Counted from the first letter of the stretch, positions 31,496 through 40,599 are shown. The stretch: DNA of 64,000 nucleotides from Acidimicrobiia bacterium (GCA_026002935.1 BPGH01000001.1:2219965-2283964), one strand, 5' to 3'. Numbers and translations are program-made. The notes: a model not told the origin generated them from the sequence alone.

Positions 31496-32200
31496 TCACA
31501 GGTACGCGCGCGCGACGCGGAGCGCGCGACCGGCGGCATCGCCGACCGCCTGCAGCCCGCGCGCGTCCGCGGGGCGCATCCGCCGGACGAAGACACGGCA
31601 GTACTCCCCGGCGGGGCCCGTGATGCGCGCCGGCGCGTCCTCGGGCCCCGAGACCCAGGTCGCACCCGACGGCAGCGTCAGCTCGACCCGCAGCGGTTCG
31701 GCGGGCGGATCGATCCCCGCGACGGAGTGGGCATACGGGAGCGCGCGCGTCGCGAGCCACGCGACGTGGGCGAGCCGGTCGGTGTCGACCGGCTCGCGGC
31801 CGAGGGCCGCGTGCACGTCGAGGCCGTGGGCCCAGGTCTCCATGAGGCGCGCCGCGACGAACGACGTCGCCTTCATCCCGAGCCCCCAGGGCACGCGCGT
31901 CGCCGGGTCGAGCGCGCCGAGCACCTCGAGCGCGCGCGCCGACGCCCGCTCCCACCACGCCAGCACCCCCGCGCCGGGGAGCCGGCGGCCGCGCAGCACG
32001 CCCCGGTAGGTCGTGTCCTCCGGCGACGTGCTCTGCGCGGCGACCGCGGCCAGCGCGCGCGGCCCGCCGGTCGCCGTGTCGGCGGCCATCTCGTCGGTGT
32101 CGGCGAGGTGCGCGATCGTGTCCCGCACGTCCCAGCCCCACGCCGGGGTCGGCGCGAGCCAGGCGTCGGGGTCGAGACCGCGGACCAGCTCCCACAGCAC
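31496..32200 (-). CDS. DinB/mycothiol-isomerase-type metal-binding protein (TIGR03084-like)
   Basis: 234 aa from the GTG at 32200. N-terminal four-helix DinB/maleylpyruvate-isomerase fold: WDVRDTIAHLADTDEMA has the first metal His, and LMETWAHGLDVHAALG the others. A C-terminal SCP2-like part (RVELTLPSGATWVSGPEDA) follows. Such proteins are thought to use mycothiol or act as metal-dependent enzymes. This GTG leaves only six residues before LDPDAW, whereas homologues have about 20. The in-frame extension reaches a CTG at 32245 that overlaps the upstream stop as CTGA, a possible non-standard start. Confidence 0.72.
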   Translation of the reverse strand: MLWELVRGLDPDAWLAPTPAWGWDVRDTIAHLADTDEMAADTATGGPRALAAVAAQSTSPEDTTYRGVLRGRRLPGAGVLAWWERASARALEVLGALDPATRVPWGLGMKATSFVAARLMETWAHGLDVHAALGREPVDTDRLAHVAWLATRALPYAHSVAGIDPPAEPLRVELTLPSGATWVSGPEDAPARITGPAGEYCRVFVRRMRPADARGLQAVGDAAGRALRVARAYL

Positions 32201-32241
32201 GCGCTGCTCGGCGCGCAGGTCCTCGACCGTCGCGGGCGCGC

Positions 32242-33009
32242 TCAGCTCACCGGCCTCCGGGCTCGGGTGCGGCCGAGCACCACGGGCACCTCGGCGGGAT
32301 GCGGCAACGGCGCCGACCCGCTCGCGAGCCGCGCGTCGAGGTACTTCGCGACCTCCTCGTAGACGGCGTCGCCGAGCATCGCACGCAGCTCGGTCTCCAT
32401 CGACTTGTACACCGGCTCGTGCGCGGTGAAGGCCTCACGCGCCTCGGTGCACCACCAGGCGAACTCCTCGCCGCCCTCGCCCCAGCCGTCGCGGGAGAAC
32501 TCGGTGAGCACCGTCGTGATCGACCCGTCCTCCTCCTCGCGCTCGACCGCACGCAACGGGAGCTGCCAGCACACCGTGGGCTTGGTCTCGCTGAAGTGCA
32601 GGCCCCGGTTGAGCGCGTGGAGGTGCAACGCACAGCCCGGCCCGGCCGGGAAGCCCGTGCGGTTCAGGAAGATGCACGCGTCCTCGTGCAGCCGCGTGCG
32701 CCACTCGTCCCTGCCGACCTTCGCCCACACGCCCTTCTTGGCCCCGATCCGGCGGAACTGCCACTCGTCGTCGGTGAGCCGCCGCGCGAGCTTCTCGACC
32801 TTCGCCTTGTCCTTCTTGTCGGACGCGTGCGCCCCGTAGGAGCAGCAGCCGTGCACGAGCTCGGGCGCGGGCTCCGTCAGCACCCCCTGGCACCCCTGCC
32901 CGAAGATGCACCGGTACGAGGACGCGAGGAAGGTGACGTCCACCTGCCACTGCCGCTTGTCCTTCCCGGGGACCGGGACGGTGATCCACTCGCGCGCGGG
33001 AGCCGGCAT
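32242..33009 (-). CDS. cysteine-rich protein, DUF3109-like, function unknown
   Basis: 255 aa. The N-terminal half has a cysteine cluster: YRCIFGQGCQG, HGCCSYGAH, DACIF and GPGCALH, then TVCW and WWC. This spacing could hold an iron-sulfur cluster or zinc, as in CxxCxxCC/YkgJ-like families. KKDKAKVEKLARRL is a basic helix. No signal peptide. I chose the ATG at 33009 because a TACCCT -10 box lies 8 bp upstream; a TTG at 33051 would extend it by 14 residues. Confidence 0.6.
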   Translation of the reverse strand: MPAPAREWITVPVPGKDKRQWQVDVTFLASSYRCIFGQGCQGVLTEPAPELVHGCCSYGAHASDKKDKAKVEKLARRLTDDEWQFRRIGAKKGVWAKVGRDEWRTRLHEDACIFLNRTGFPAGPGCALHLHALNRGLHFSETKPTVCWQLPLRAVEREEEDGSITTVLTEFSRDGWGEGGEEFAWWCTEAREAFTAHEPVYKSMETELRAMLGDAVYEEVAKYLDARLASGSAPLPHPAEVPVVLGRTRARRPVS

Positions 33010-33017
33010 GCCCGGCG

Positions 33018-33023
33018 AGGGTA
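33018..33023 (-). promoter_or_regulatory. -10 box (TACCCT) for the Cys-rich gene
   Basis: On the minus strand it ends 8 bp before the ATG at 33009. Confidence 0.5.
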
Positions 33024-33038
33024 ATCGGTCGGGGTCGG

Positions 33039-33044
33039 TAGGCT
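33039..33044 (+). promoter_or_regulatory. -10 box (TAGGCT) for glcD
   Basis: It ends 6 bp before an in-frame ATC at 33051, the proposed non-standard start of glcD. Its TAG is also the in-frame stop that bounds the glcD frame. Confidence 0.5.
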
Positions 33045-33050
33045 GCGCCA

Positions 33051-34475
33051 ATCGCGACCGATGCGCTGCTCGAAGACCTCCGGCGTGTGCTCGGCACGGC
33101 GAACGCGACTGCCGAGCCGCTGGAGCTCGCGCTCTACGCGAGGGACGCCGGGGTTGCCGAGGGTCACGCCGTCGCGGTCTGCTGGCCCGCCACCGGTGCG
33201 CAGCTCGCCGCCGCGGTACGCGTCGCCCGTGCGCACGGGCGGCCGTTCGTCGTGCGGGGCAGCGGCACCGGTCTCGCCGGCGGCGCCACCCCGCTCGGGG
33301 ACCCGGTCGTCATCGTGACGACGCGCCTCGACCGGATCCTCGAGGTCGACGCGCGGTCGCGGGTCGCATGGGTCGAACCCGGGGTCCTCAACCTCGACCT
33401 GTCGCGCGCCGTGCGGCACCTCGGCCTGCACTACGCGCCCGACCCGTCGTCGCAGCAGGCGTGCACGATCGGCGGCAACGTGGGCACGAACGCCGGGGGG
33501 CCGCACTGCCTCGCGTACGGGGTCACGAGCGCCCACGTGCTCGCGGTCGAGGTGGTGCTTCCCGACGGCGAGGTGGCGCTGCTCGGCGGGCTGGCGCCCG
33601 ACGAACCCGGCTACGACCTGCGGGGGTGCTTCGTCGGCTCGGAGGGGACCATGGGCGCGGCGACGCGCATCGCGGTGCGCCTCACCCCCGACCCCCCGGA
33701 GGTCGCGACGATGCTGTGCGCGTTCGCCTCGGTGGAGGACGCGGCGGCGACCGTCAGCGAGACGATCGCGTCCGGCGTCCTGCCGGCGGCGCTCGAGATG
33801 ATGGACGCGCCGATCACCCGCGCGGTCGAGGACTTCGTGGGTGCGGGCTACCCGCGCGACGCGCAGGCGGTGCTCCTCGTCGAGGTCGACGGGCTCCCGG
33901 CGGGGGTCGCCGAGCAGGCGGCGCAGGTCGAGGCGATCGCGCGTGCCCACGGCGCGACCGCGGTGCGCACCGCGGCCGACGAGGCGGAGCGCGCGCTGCT
34001 GTGGAAGGGCCGCAAGTCGGCGTTCGGCGCGATCGCACGGATCGCACCCGACTACTACCTGCACGACGCGGTCGTGCCGCGCACCCGCCTGGTCGAGGTG
34101 CTCGGCGAGATCGCACGCATCGCCGCGGCGCACCGGCTGCTCGTGATGAACGTGTTCCACGCGGGCGACGGCAACCTCCACCCGCTGATCGTGTTCGACG
34201 GGCGCGAGCCCGGCACCTGGCAGCGGGTGCGCGCGGCGGGCACCGCGATCCTCGAGGCCTGCCTCGACGCCGGCGGTGTCCTCACCGGCGAGCACGGGGT
34301 CGGCGTCGAGAAGCGCGACCTGATGCCGCGGCTGTTCGGTCCCGACGACCTCGACGCGCAGGCCCGCCTGCGCGACGCCTTCGACCCCGACGGCGCCGCG
34401 AACCCGATGAAGGTGCTCCCGCGGGGGAGCCGCTGCGGGGAACTGCAGCGCGTCCCGGAGGGCACGTGGATCTGA
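33051..34475 (+). CDS. glcD: glycolate oxidase FAD subunit (GlcD-like)
   Basis: 474 aa if started at ATC 33051, 462 aa from GTG 33087. FAD-binding (PCMH) domain: RPFVVRGSGTGLAGG, CTIGGNVGTNAGG, GSEGTMGAATRI. The C-terminal oxidase domain has NVFHAGDGNLHP and GEHGVGVEKRDLM. It oxidises glycolate or D-lactate with GlcE and GlcF. The residues ALLEDLRRVLG before the GTG match the usual N-terminal helix of GlcD, so the true start is upstream. There only ATC (33051) and CTG (33066) exist before the in-frame stop, and ATC sits 6 bp after a -10 box. Confidence 0.9.
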   Translation: MATDALLEDLRRVLGTANATAEPLELALYARDAGVAEGHAVAVCWPATGAQLAAAVRVARAHGRPFVVRGSGTGLAGGATPLGDPVVIVTTRLDRILEVDARSRVAWVEPGVLNLDLSRAVRHLGLHYAPDPSSQQACTIGGNVGTNAGGPHCLAYGVTSAHVLAVEVVLPDGEVALLGGLAPDEPGYDLRGCFVGSEGTMGAATRIAVRLTPDPPEVATMLCAFASVEDAAATVSETIASGVLPAALEMMDAPITRAVEDFVGAGYPRDAQAVLLVEVDGLPAGVAEQAAQVEAIARAHGATAVRTAADEAERALLWKGRKSAFGAIARIAPDYYLHDAVVPRTRLVEVLGEIARIAAAHRLLVMNVFHAGDGNLHPLIVFDGREPGTWQRVRAAGTAILEACLDAGGVLTGEHGVGVEKRDLMPRLFGPDDLDAQARLRDAFDPDGAANPMKVLPRGSRCGELQRVPEGTWI

Positions 34476-35467
34476 CGCCGTTGCAGGAGGCGGTCGCGTC
34501 GGCCCGCACCGTCGTGGCGGTGGGGGCGCGCACGCAGTGGCGGATCGGCGAGCCGGTCGCGCCGGACGCCGCCGTGGTGCGCGCCCCGGCCGGGGTCGTG
34601 CGCCACGAGCCCGCGGACATGACGGTCACGGTCGGAGCCGGCACACCGTTCGGGGACCTCGACCGCGTGCTCGCGGCCGCCGGGCAGGAGTGCCCGCTCG
34701 ACCCGGCCGACCCGCGGGCGACCGTCGGCGGCGTCCTGGCGGCCGGCCTGTCGGGGCTGCGCCGGCTGCGTCTCGGCCCGCTGCGCGACCTGGTGCTCGA
34801 GGTGCGGGTGGTGCTCGGCGACGGGCGGGTCGTGAAGGGCGGGGGACCGACGGTGAAGAACGTGACCGGCTACGACCTGCCGCGCCTGTACGTCGGGTCG
34901 CTCGGCACGCTCGGCGTCCTCGCGCAGGTGACGTTGCGGTGCCGGCCGCGCCCGACCGTGTCGCGCTGGTGCCGCGCGCCCGAACCGCCGCCCGCCGGCA
35001 CGCGGCCGTCCGCGGTGCTGTGGGACGGCGAACGGGTGCAGGTGTGCTTCGAGGGGGTCCGGGCGGACGTCGACGCGCAGTGCCGGGGGCTCCCGGAGAT
35101 CGACGGGCCGGTGCTGCCCGCCGGCGCCCACCGGGGGCGGATCTCGGTCCCGCCGGGCGCGGTCCGCCCGCTCGCCGCGTCGCTCGCGGCACTGCGCGGG
35201 CTGCGGTGGTGCGCACAGCTCGGCGTCGGCACCGTGCACGTCGCGACCGACGACGTGCCCGCGCTGGTCGCCGCGCGAGAGGCCGCGCACGCGCACGGCG
35301 GGTGGCTCCTGTGCGAGCAGGGGGCGCCGGGTCTCCCCGCGTTCGGCCGCCCGCTGCCGAACGCCGCGCTGATGCGGCGCGTCAAGGACGCGTTCGACCC
35401 CGACGGCAAGTTCGCGCCCGGGCGGCTCCCCCTCGCCGGGGCCCCGGCGGCCGGGGCGCGCGCGTGA
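34466..35467 (+). CDS. glcE: glycolate oxidase FAD-binding subunit (GlcE-like)
   Basis: 333 aa. A shorter PCMH FAD fold: VTVGAGTPFGDLDRVL, DPRATVGGVLAAGLSG, VKGGGPTVKNVTGYDLPRLYVGSLGTLGV. The end FDPDGKFAPGRLP is family-typical. It is thought to bind a second FAD in the GlcDEF complex. GTG start overlapping glcD by 10 bp; the stop overlaps glcF (GTGA). Confidence 0.9.
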   Translation: MDLTPLQEAVASARTVVAVGARTQWRIGEPVAPDAAVVRAPAGVVRHEPADMTVTVGAGTPFGDLDRVLAAAGQECPLDPADPRATVGGVLAAGLSGLRRLRLGPLRDLVLEVRVVLGDGRVVKGGGPTVKNVTGYDLPRLYVGSLGTLGVLAQVTLRCRPRPTVSRWCRAPEPPPAGTRPSAVLWDGERVQVCFEGVRADVDAQCRGLPEIDGPVLPAGAHRGRISVPPGAVRPLAASLAALRGLRWCAQLGVGTVHVATDDVPALVAAREAAHAHGGWLLCEQGAPGLPAFGRPLPNAALMRRVKDAFDPDGKFAPGRLPLAGAPAAGARA

Positions 35468-36627
35468 GCGGCCCGCTGCGCCTCGACCCGGACGGCCTCG
35501 TCGCCTGCGTCGCGTGCGGGCTGTGCCTGCCGCACTGCCCGACCTACCGCGTCACCGGGCGCGAGATCGCCTCGCCGCGCGGCCGCATCGCCGCGATGCG
35601 GGCCGTCGAGGCGGGCGCGGCGCCCGCCGACGATGCGTTCGTCCGGGCGATCGACGAGTGCATCCAGTGCCGGGGCTGTGAGGCCGCGTGCCCGTCGGGG
35701 GTGCCGTTCGGGCACCTCGTCGAGGCGACGCGCGCCGCGCTCGGGCCGGTCGGGCCCTGGTGGCGCCGCGCGGCCGAGGCCGTCGCGCTCCGGCTCCTGG
35801 CGCCCCGGCACACCCTCCTCGTGGCCGCGACGTGGGTGCTGCTCGCCGCCCAGCGGCTCCGCCTCGTGCCGGCGCGCCTCGGCCTCCCGAGACTGCGCGC
35901 CGCCTCGCTGCGCCCGCTCGACCTGCCCGCGGGCGGGTCGCCCGACGCGTGGCTCTTCCCGGGATGCGTGATGGACGCATGGATGCGCGACACGCACCGC
36001 GCGGCGGCGCGCGTCATTCGCGCGACCGGCGCGGTGGTCGCCAGGCCGGGCGCCGGCGCGGACTGCTGCGGTGCGCTCCATCTCCACACCGGCCGCATTG
36101 CGCTCGCCCGCCGCCTCGCGGCGCGCGTCGTCCGTTCGATGCCGGGCGACGCGCCGGTCGTCGTCGACAGCGCGGGGTGCGGCGCGGTCATGAAGGACTA
36201 CGGCCGCCTGCTCGGGACGCCCGAGGCGGGCGCGTTCGCGGCGCGGGTGCACGACTTCTCCGAGTGGCTCGCGACGCGCCCGCCGCCCCCGGTCGCGCGC
36301 ACGGGCCGCACCGTCGTCGTGCAGGACCCGTGCCATCTCCGGCACGTGCAGCGGGCCCACGGCGCGGTGCGGTCCGTGCTGCGCGACGCGTACGAGATCG
36401 TCGAGACCGACGACGACGGGCTGTGCTGCGGCGCCGGCGGCCTCTACGCGGCCACCCGGCCGGCGCTCGCGTCGGCAGTGCGGGACCGGAAGGTCGCGGC
36501 GATCGGCCGGGCCGCGCCCGGCGCGGTCGTGGCCTCCGCGAACCCGGGGTGCACGATGCACCTCCGGGCCGCCGGGCTCGACGTGCGCCACCCGGCCGAA
36601 CTGCTGGCGGAGGTGTTGGATGGCTGA
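35464..36627 (+). CDS. glcF: glycolate oxidase iron-sulfur subunit (GlcF-like)
   Basis: 387 aa. Two [4Fe-4S] ferredoxin motifs, CVACGLCLPHCPTYR and CIQCRGCEAACPSG, feed electrons on. Two CCG (heterodisulfide-reductase-type) domains follow with the ligands PGCVMD...ADCCGALHLH and DPCHLRHVQ...LCCGAGG. A hydrophobic segment (TLLVAATWVLLAAQRL) may sit at the membrane, which would let the complex reduce quinone. Start by GTGA overlap with glcE. Confidence 0.92.
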   Translation: MSGPLRLDPDGLVACVACGLCLPHCPTYRVTGREIASPRGRIAAMRAVEAGAAPADDAFVRAIDECIQCRGCEAACPSGVPFGHLVEATRAALGPVGPWWRRAAEAVALRLLAPRHTLLVAATWVLLAAQRLRLVPARLGLPRLRAASLRPLDLPAGGSPDAWLFPGCVMDAWMRDTHRAAARVIRATGAVVARPGAGADCCGALHLHTGRIALARRLAARVVRSMPGDAPVVVDSAGCGAVMKDYGRLLGTPEAGAFAARVHDFSEWLATRPPPPVARTGRTVVVQDPCHLRHVQRAHGAVRSVLRDAYEIVETDDDGLCCGAGGLYAATRPALASAVRDRKVAAIGRAAPGAVVASANPGCTMHLRAAGLDVRHPAELLAEVLDG

Positions 36628-36823
36628 CGGGCGCGACCGCTACGACGGGATCGTCTCCCGGCTCGCGGGCATCGAGGAGGAGCTGCGCGACCTCGCGTTC
36701 GAGCGGCTGCAGGAGGCGGCGGCCGACCCCGACGGCGACACGGTCGAGGACCTGCGGCGCGAGGAGAAGCGCCTGCTCCAGGCGCGGCGCGCGGTGGCGA
36801 AGGCGATCCAGGCGCTGTCGTAG
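36620..36823 (+). CDS. 67-aa helical protein of unknown function
   Basis: 67 aa, almost wholly helical with heptad-like charge patterning (IVSRLAGIEEELRDLAFERLQEAA, LRREEKRLLQARRAVAKAIQ). It resembles short coiled-coil proteins seen behind actinobacterial operons. The ATG overlaps the last 8 bp of glcF, so it is translated with glcDEF. A role in that complex is unproven. Confidence 0.65.
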   Translation: MADGRDRYDGIVSRLAGIEEELRDLAFERLQEAAADPDGDTVEDLRREEKRLLQARRAVAKAIQALS

Positions 36824-36856
36824 CGCGCCCGGCCCCGCGCCGTGCGCCCGCGCCGG

Positions 36857-37903
36857 TCAGGGCGCGGGCCGGCCGTTGAGCCGGTCGATCAGCGTGCGCA
36901 GCCGCGCGTAGCCCTGCCGGTCGAACCGGAACCGCAGGCGCGCGAGGTGGGGCACGTCGCCGTCGGCGAGCTCCGCCCTGCTCGTCTCGGCGAGCTCGAT
37001 CCGGCCCCGGGCGACGATGTCGGCGAACTCCTCGTTCAGGCGTTCCAGGTCGGCGGGGGCCGGTGCGGTGTGCAGGCGCAGCACGAGGTCGCCGTCGACG
37101 AACCGCAGCGAGTGGTAGTTGCGGTAGAAGGTCGTGATCTCCTCGAGTGCGACGTCCACGTCGTCGGTGATCTTCACGAGGTCGAGGTCGTGGGGCGACA
37201 CGTAGCCGCGGTCGCGCAGCTCCGACTGCACGAACCGGGCCCAGGTGAGCCAGTACGTCCCGCCCGGGACGTCGAGCAGGACGATCGGCGCCGGCGGCGC
37301 CTTGCCGGTCTGGACGAGCGTCAGGGTCTCGAACGCCTCGTCGAGCGTGCCGAACCCGCCCGGGAGGAGCACGAACGCGTGCGCCTCCTTGACGAAGGTG
37401 ACCTTGCGGGTGAAGAAGTACCGGAAGTTGATGAGCTTCGGGTCGTCCGCGAGGAACTGCGAGGTCGAGGCCTCGAACGGGAGCCGGATGCTGACGCCGA
37501 ACGAGTTCGCGGCGCCCGCGCCCTCGATGCCGGCCTCCATGATCCCGGGGCCGGCGCCCGTGATGACCATCCAGTCGGCCTCGGCCAGCCGGCGGGCGAG
37601 CAGCACCGTCTGCTGGTAGAGCGGGTCGTCGCGCTTGGTCCGCGCGGAGCCGAAGATCGCCGCCTTGCGGGCGCCGCGGTACGGCTCGAACACGGAGAAC
37701 GCGTACCGCATCTCCTTGAGCGCGGCGTTGGCCATCTTCAGGTCACCCCGCGACGCCCGGTCGCGCGCGAGACGGACCGTCGACACGATGAGCTCGAAGA
37801 GCAGGTCGGCATTCGCGACCTCCGGCCCGAGGCGGGCGATGAACTCCGCGATCTGCCGGTCGAGCTCGGGGTCGCCGGTGCGGTAGCGGGGTAGCCGCGG
37901 CAC
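36857..37903 (-). CDS. LOG-family protein (TIGR00730-like Rossmann fold, long form)
   Basis: 348 aa. The central LOG domain has AIFGSARTK (82-90), VITGAGPGIMEAG (113-125) and PGGFGTLDE (181-189), the phosphoribohydrolase motif of cytokinin-activating and PpnN-type enzymes. N-terminal (1-78) and C-terminal (about 250-348) helical extensions make it longer than the usual 190 aa and recall nucleotide 5'-monophosphate nucleosidases. The GTG start has a TAGCCT -10 box 6 bp upstream. Confidence 0.85.
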   Translation of the reverse strand: MPRLPRYRTGDPELDRQIAEFIARLGPEVANADLLFELIVSTVRLARDRASRGDLKMANAALKEMRYAFSVFEPYRGARKAAIFGSARTKRDDPLYQQTVLLARRLAEADWMVITGAGPGIMEAGIEGAGAANSFGVSIRLPFEASTSQFLADDPKLINFRYFFTRKVTFVKEAHAFVLLPGGFGTLDEAFETLTLVQTGKAPPAPIVLLDVPGGTYWLTWARFVQSELRDRGYVSPHDLDLVKITDDVDVALEEITTFYRNYHSLRFVDGDLVLRLHTAPAPADLERLNEEFADIVARGRIELAETSRAELADGDVPHLARLRFRFDRQGYARLRTLIDRLNGRPAP

Positions 37904-37909
37904 CCCCAG

Positions 37910-37915
37910 AGGCTA
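37910..37915 (-). promoter_or_regulatory. -10 box (TAGCCT) for the LOG gene
   Basis: On the minus strand it ends 6 bp before the GTG at 37903, with no Shine-Dalgarno sequence. Confidence 0.6.
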
Positions 37916-37951
37916 GGACGGGCGCCGGGCCCGGCCGCGCCACGACGCGGC

Positions 37952-37976
37952 GAGCACGCGGCGGCGTGCCGTGCTC
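37952..37976 (-). terminator. GC hairpin at the end of the phosphohexomutase gene
   Basis: Inverted repeat GAGCACG (37952-37958) / CGTGCTC (37970-37976), with a nested GCACGC/GCGTGC stem. It starts at the mutase stop codon and precedes the LOG gene promoter. No U tract. Confidence 0.35.
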
Positions 37977-39616
37977 AGCCGCCGGACGCGCCGAACTGCG
38001 CCGCGAACGACCGCCGGAGCGCGTCGAGCCGCTCCCGCGCGCGTCGCTCGTCCCCGTCGGCCCGCACGACCTCGAAGTAGCACTTCACCTTCGGCTCCGT
38101 GCCCGACGGGCGGACGAGCACCTGCCCGCCGTCGGCCAGCTCGAGCGCGAGGAGGTCGGCCGGCGGGAGCCCGGCGGCGCCGTCGCGGTGGTCGCGCACG
38201 CCGCTGACCGGCGTGCCGGCGAGCTCCCGCGGCGGCCGGGCGCGGACGTTTGCGACGAACGCCGCGGCCGCATCGGCGTCCGCGAAGCGCACCGACCACT
38301 GGCCGCTCACGTGGACCCCGTGCGCGGCCGTGAGGCGCGCGAGCGCGTCGGTGAGGTGCTCGCGTGCGGCGAGCGCCACGACGCCGAGCGCGGCGCTGAG
38401 GCCGTCCTTGTCCCGCACCACCGGGGTGACCCCGTACCCGAGCGCCTCCTCGTAGCCGAACACGAGTCGGCGACCGTCCGCGTCACCCGCCCGTGACACC
38501 CACTTGAACCCCGGCAGCGTGACCCGCGCCGGGACGCCGTGCGCGGCCGCGACGCGGTCGAGCATCGACGACGAGACGACCGACCGGGCGACGACGCGGT
38601 CGTCGCCCGCGGTGGTCGCGAGCACGTGGTCACCGAGCAGTACCCCGAGCTCGTCGCCGGTGAGGACCCGCCAGTCGCGCCCGTCGGGCACCGCGACCGC
38701 GAGGCGGTCGGCGTCGGGGTCGTTGGCGAGCACCAGGTCGGCGCGCCGGCGGCGGGCGAGGTCGAGGGCCAGGTCGAGCACTCCCGGCTCCTCGGGGTTG
38801 GGGAAGGGCGCGGTGGGGAAGTCGGGGTCGGGCTCCGCCTGCTCCACGACGACGACCGGGTCGCGCAGGCCGACGCGCTCCCACAGCTCGCGCAGCACGC
38901 CGAGCCCCACGCCGTGCAGCGGCGTGTAGACGACCTTCAGGTCGCGCGCCGCGGCCGGTACCGGCACCGACCCGAGCACGTCGGCGAGGTACTCCTCGAC
39001 GGCCTCGCGCCCCAGGGGCTCGATGCGGGGCGAGGCCGGGTCGTACGGGATCGACGCGGCGGGTCCCGCCGCGTCGATCCCGGCCGCGATCTCCGCGTCG
39101 TCCGGCGGGACGATCTGCGAGCCGGTCGCGTCGTACACCTTGTACCCGTTGTCGGGCGCCGGGTTGTGGCTGGCCGTCACCATCACGCCCCGCGCCGGCG
39201 CCGCCGCGGCGCACCGCGTGGGCCGTCACCGGCGTCGGCCACGCCCCCGTGGCGAGCCGGACCGGGACCCCCGCCGCGGCGAGCACCGCGGCGGTGTCAC
39301 GCGCGAACCCGGCCGACCCGTGCCGGTGGTCGTGGCCGACGACGACGCCGCGCGCCGCGACGCCGTGCGCGTGCAGCCAGCGCGCGAGCGCCCACGACGC
39401 CCGCCGCACCACGGCGGTGTTCATGCGGTTCGGGCCGCCGCCGAGCGGGCCCCGCAGCCCGGCCGTGCCGAACCCGAGCCGGTTGCGGAAGCGGCCCGCG
39501 AGCGTCGTCAGGTCGTTCGCGTCGAGCAACGCCTGGAGCTCGCGGCGGGTCTCGGGGTCGGGGTCGCCCGCGATCCATTCCCTGACGCGGGCCGCGAGGG
39601 CACCGGCGTCGGTCAC
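37975..39616 (-). pseudogene. phosphoglucomutase/phosphomannomutase, interrupted by a +1 frameshift
   Basis: Alpha-D-phosphohexomutase. The N-terminal part (39616 down to about 39190) has GFGTAGLRGPLGGGPNRMN and stops making sense after TPVTAHAVRR. The remainder resumes in another frame with MVTASHNPAPDNGYK, the phospho-Ser loop, followed by NDPDADRLA (Mg site), GYEEALGYG and RPSGTEPKVK. Removing one base from the C run at 39188-39191 joins both halves into a 546-aa protein of normal length. All motifs are intact, so a sequencing or recent mutational indel is likely. It is coupled to the kinase gene upstream (GTGA). Confidence 0.85.
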
Positions 39617-40599
39617 GCGTGCAGCAGCGTCCGCGCGAGCTCGGCGAGGTCCGCCTCGGGACGCGCGCCGAGGTGCGAGATCACCTCCGACGCGGCCAGC
39701 GAGCCGAGCCGTGCGCAGGTCGCCAGGTCGGCGCCGTTCGTGTACCCGAACAGGAAGCCCGCGGCGTACAGGTCACCGGCGCCGGTCGTGTCGACGAGGC
39801 GTTCCACGGGGTGTGCGGGGACGACGTGGACCCGGTCGCCCGCGACGACGACCGACCCGTGTTCCGAACGGGTCAGCGCGGCGACGCGGCAGTGCCCGCG
39901 GACCCGCGCCAGCGCGCCGTCGAAGTCGGTCTCGTACAACGCCTCGATCTCGGCCTGGTTCGCGAAGAGGAGATCGACCTCCTCCTCGACGAGCGCGAGC
40001 CACTCGGCACGGTGGCGTTCGACGCAGAACGAGTCGGAGAGCGTGAGCGCCACCTCGTTGCCCGCGTCGTGGGCGAGCCGGGCCGCCCTGCGGTACGCCT
40101 CCCTCGCCACGGGTTGGTCCCACAGGTAGCCCTCGAGGTACACGACCCGCGCGGCGGCGACGAGGTCCGGGTCGACGTCGTCGGGGCCGAGGAACGCGGA
40201 GGCGCCGAGGTACGTCGCCATCGTCCGCTGCGCGTCGGGGGTCACGACGACCAGGCACCGGCCGGTGCTCGCGCCGTCGTCGGCCATCGCACAGTCGAAG
40301 TGCACGCCCATCGAGCGGATGTCGTGGGTGAACACCTCGCCGAGCTGGTCGTCGCGGACCTTGCCGAGGTACGCGGTGCGGGCCCCGAAGGAGGCGAGGC
40401 CGACGATCGTGTTCGCGGCGGACCCGCCCGAGATCTCGACGGCCGGCCCCATCGCCGCGTACAGCTCGTGGGCGCGCGCCTCGTCGACGAGCGTCATCGC
40501 CCCGCGGCTGAGCCCCATCCGCTCCACGAACTCGTCGGTCTCGTGCGAGAGCACGTCGACGAGCGCGTTGCCGATGCCGAGCACGTCGATGTCGGGCAC
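39613..40599 (-). CDS. PfkB-family carbohydrate/adenosine kinase
   Basis: 328 aa. Ribokinase-fold motifs: DVLGIGNALVDVL at the N-terminus, GGSAANTIVGLASFG, and the C-terminal DTTGAGDLYAAGFLFGYTNG with the catalytic Asp. The sequence is closest to the adenosine-kinase-like branch often annotated as sugar kinase. GTG start after GAGGGGAGC, 11 bp behind the FO synthase stop. Coupled to the mutase gene, which could link it to sugar-phosphate turnover. Confidence 0.88.
   Translation of the reverse strand: MPDIDVLGIGNALVDVLSHETDEFVERMGLSRGAMTLVDEARAHELYAAMGPAVEISGGSAANTIVGLASFGARTAYLGKVRDDQLGEVFTHDIRSMGVHFDCAMADDGASTGRCLVVVTPDAQRTMATYLGASAFLGPDDVDPDLVAAARVVYLEGYLWDQPVAREAYRRAARLAHDAGNEVALTLSDSFCVERHRAEWLALVEEEVDLLFANQAEIEALYETDFDGALARVRGHCRVAALTRSEHGSVVVAGDRVHVVPAHPVERLVDTTGAGDLYAAGFLFGYTNGADLATCARLGSLAASEVISHLGARPEADLAELARTLLHA

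Noticed and set aside
39188-39191. Programmed +1 frameshift in the phosphohexomutase gene
   Set aside because: There is no slippery heptamer with stop codon and stimulatory element at the site, and such enzymes are not known to use it. An indel is simpler.
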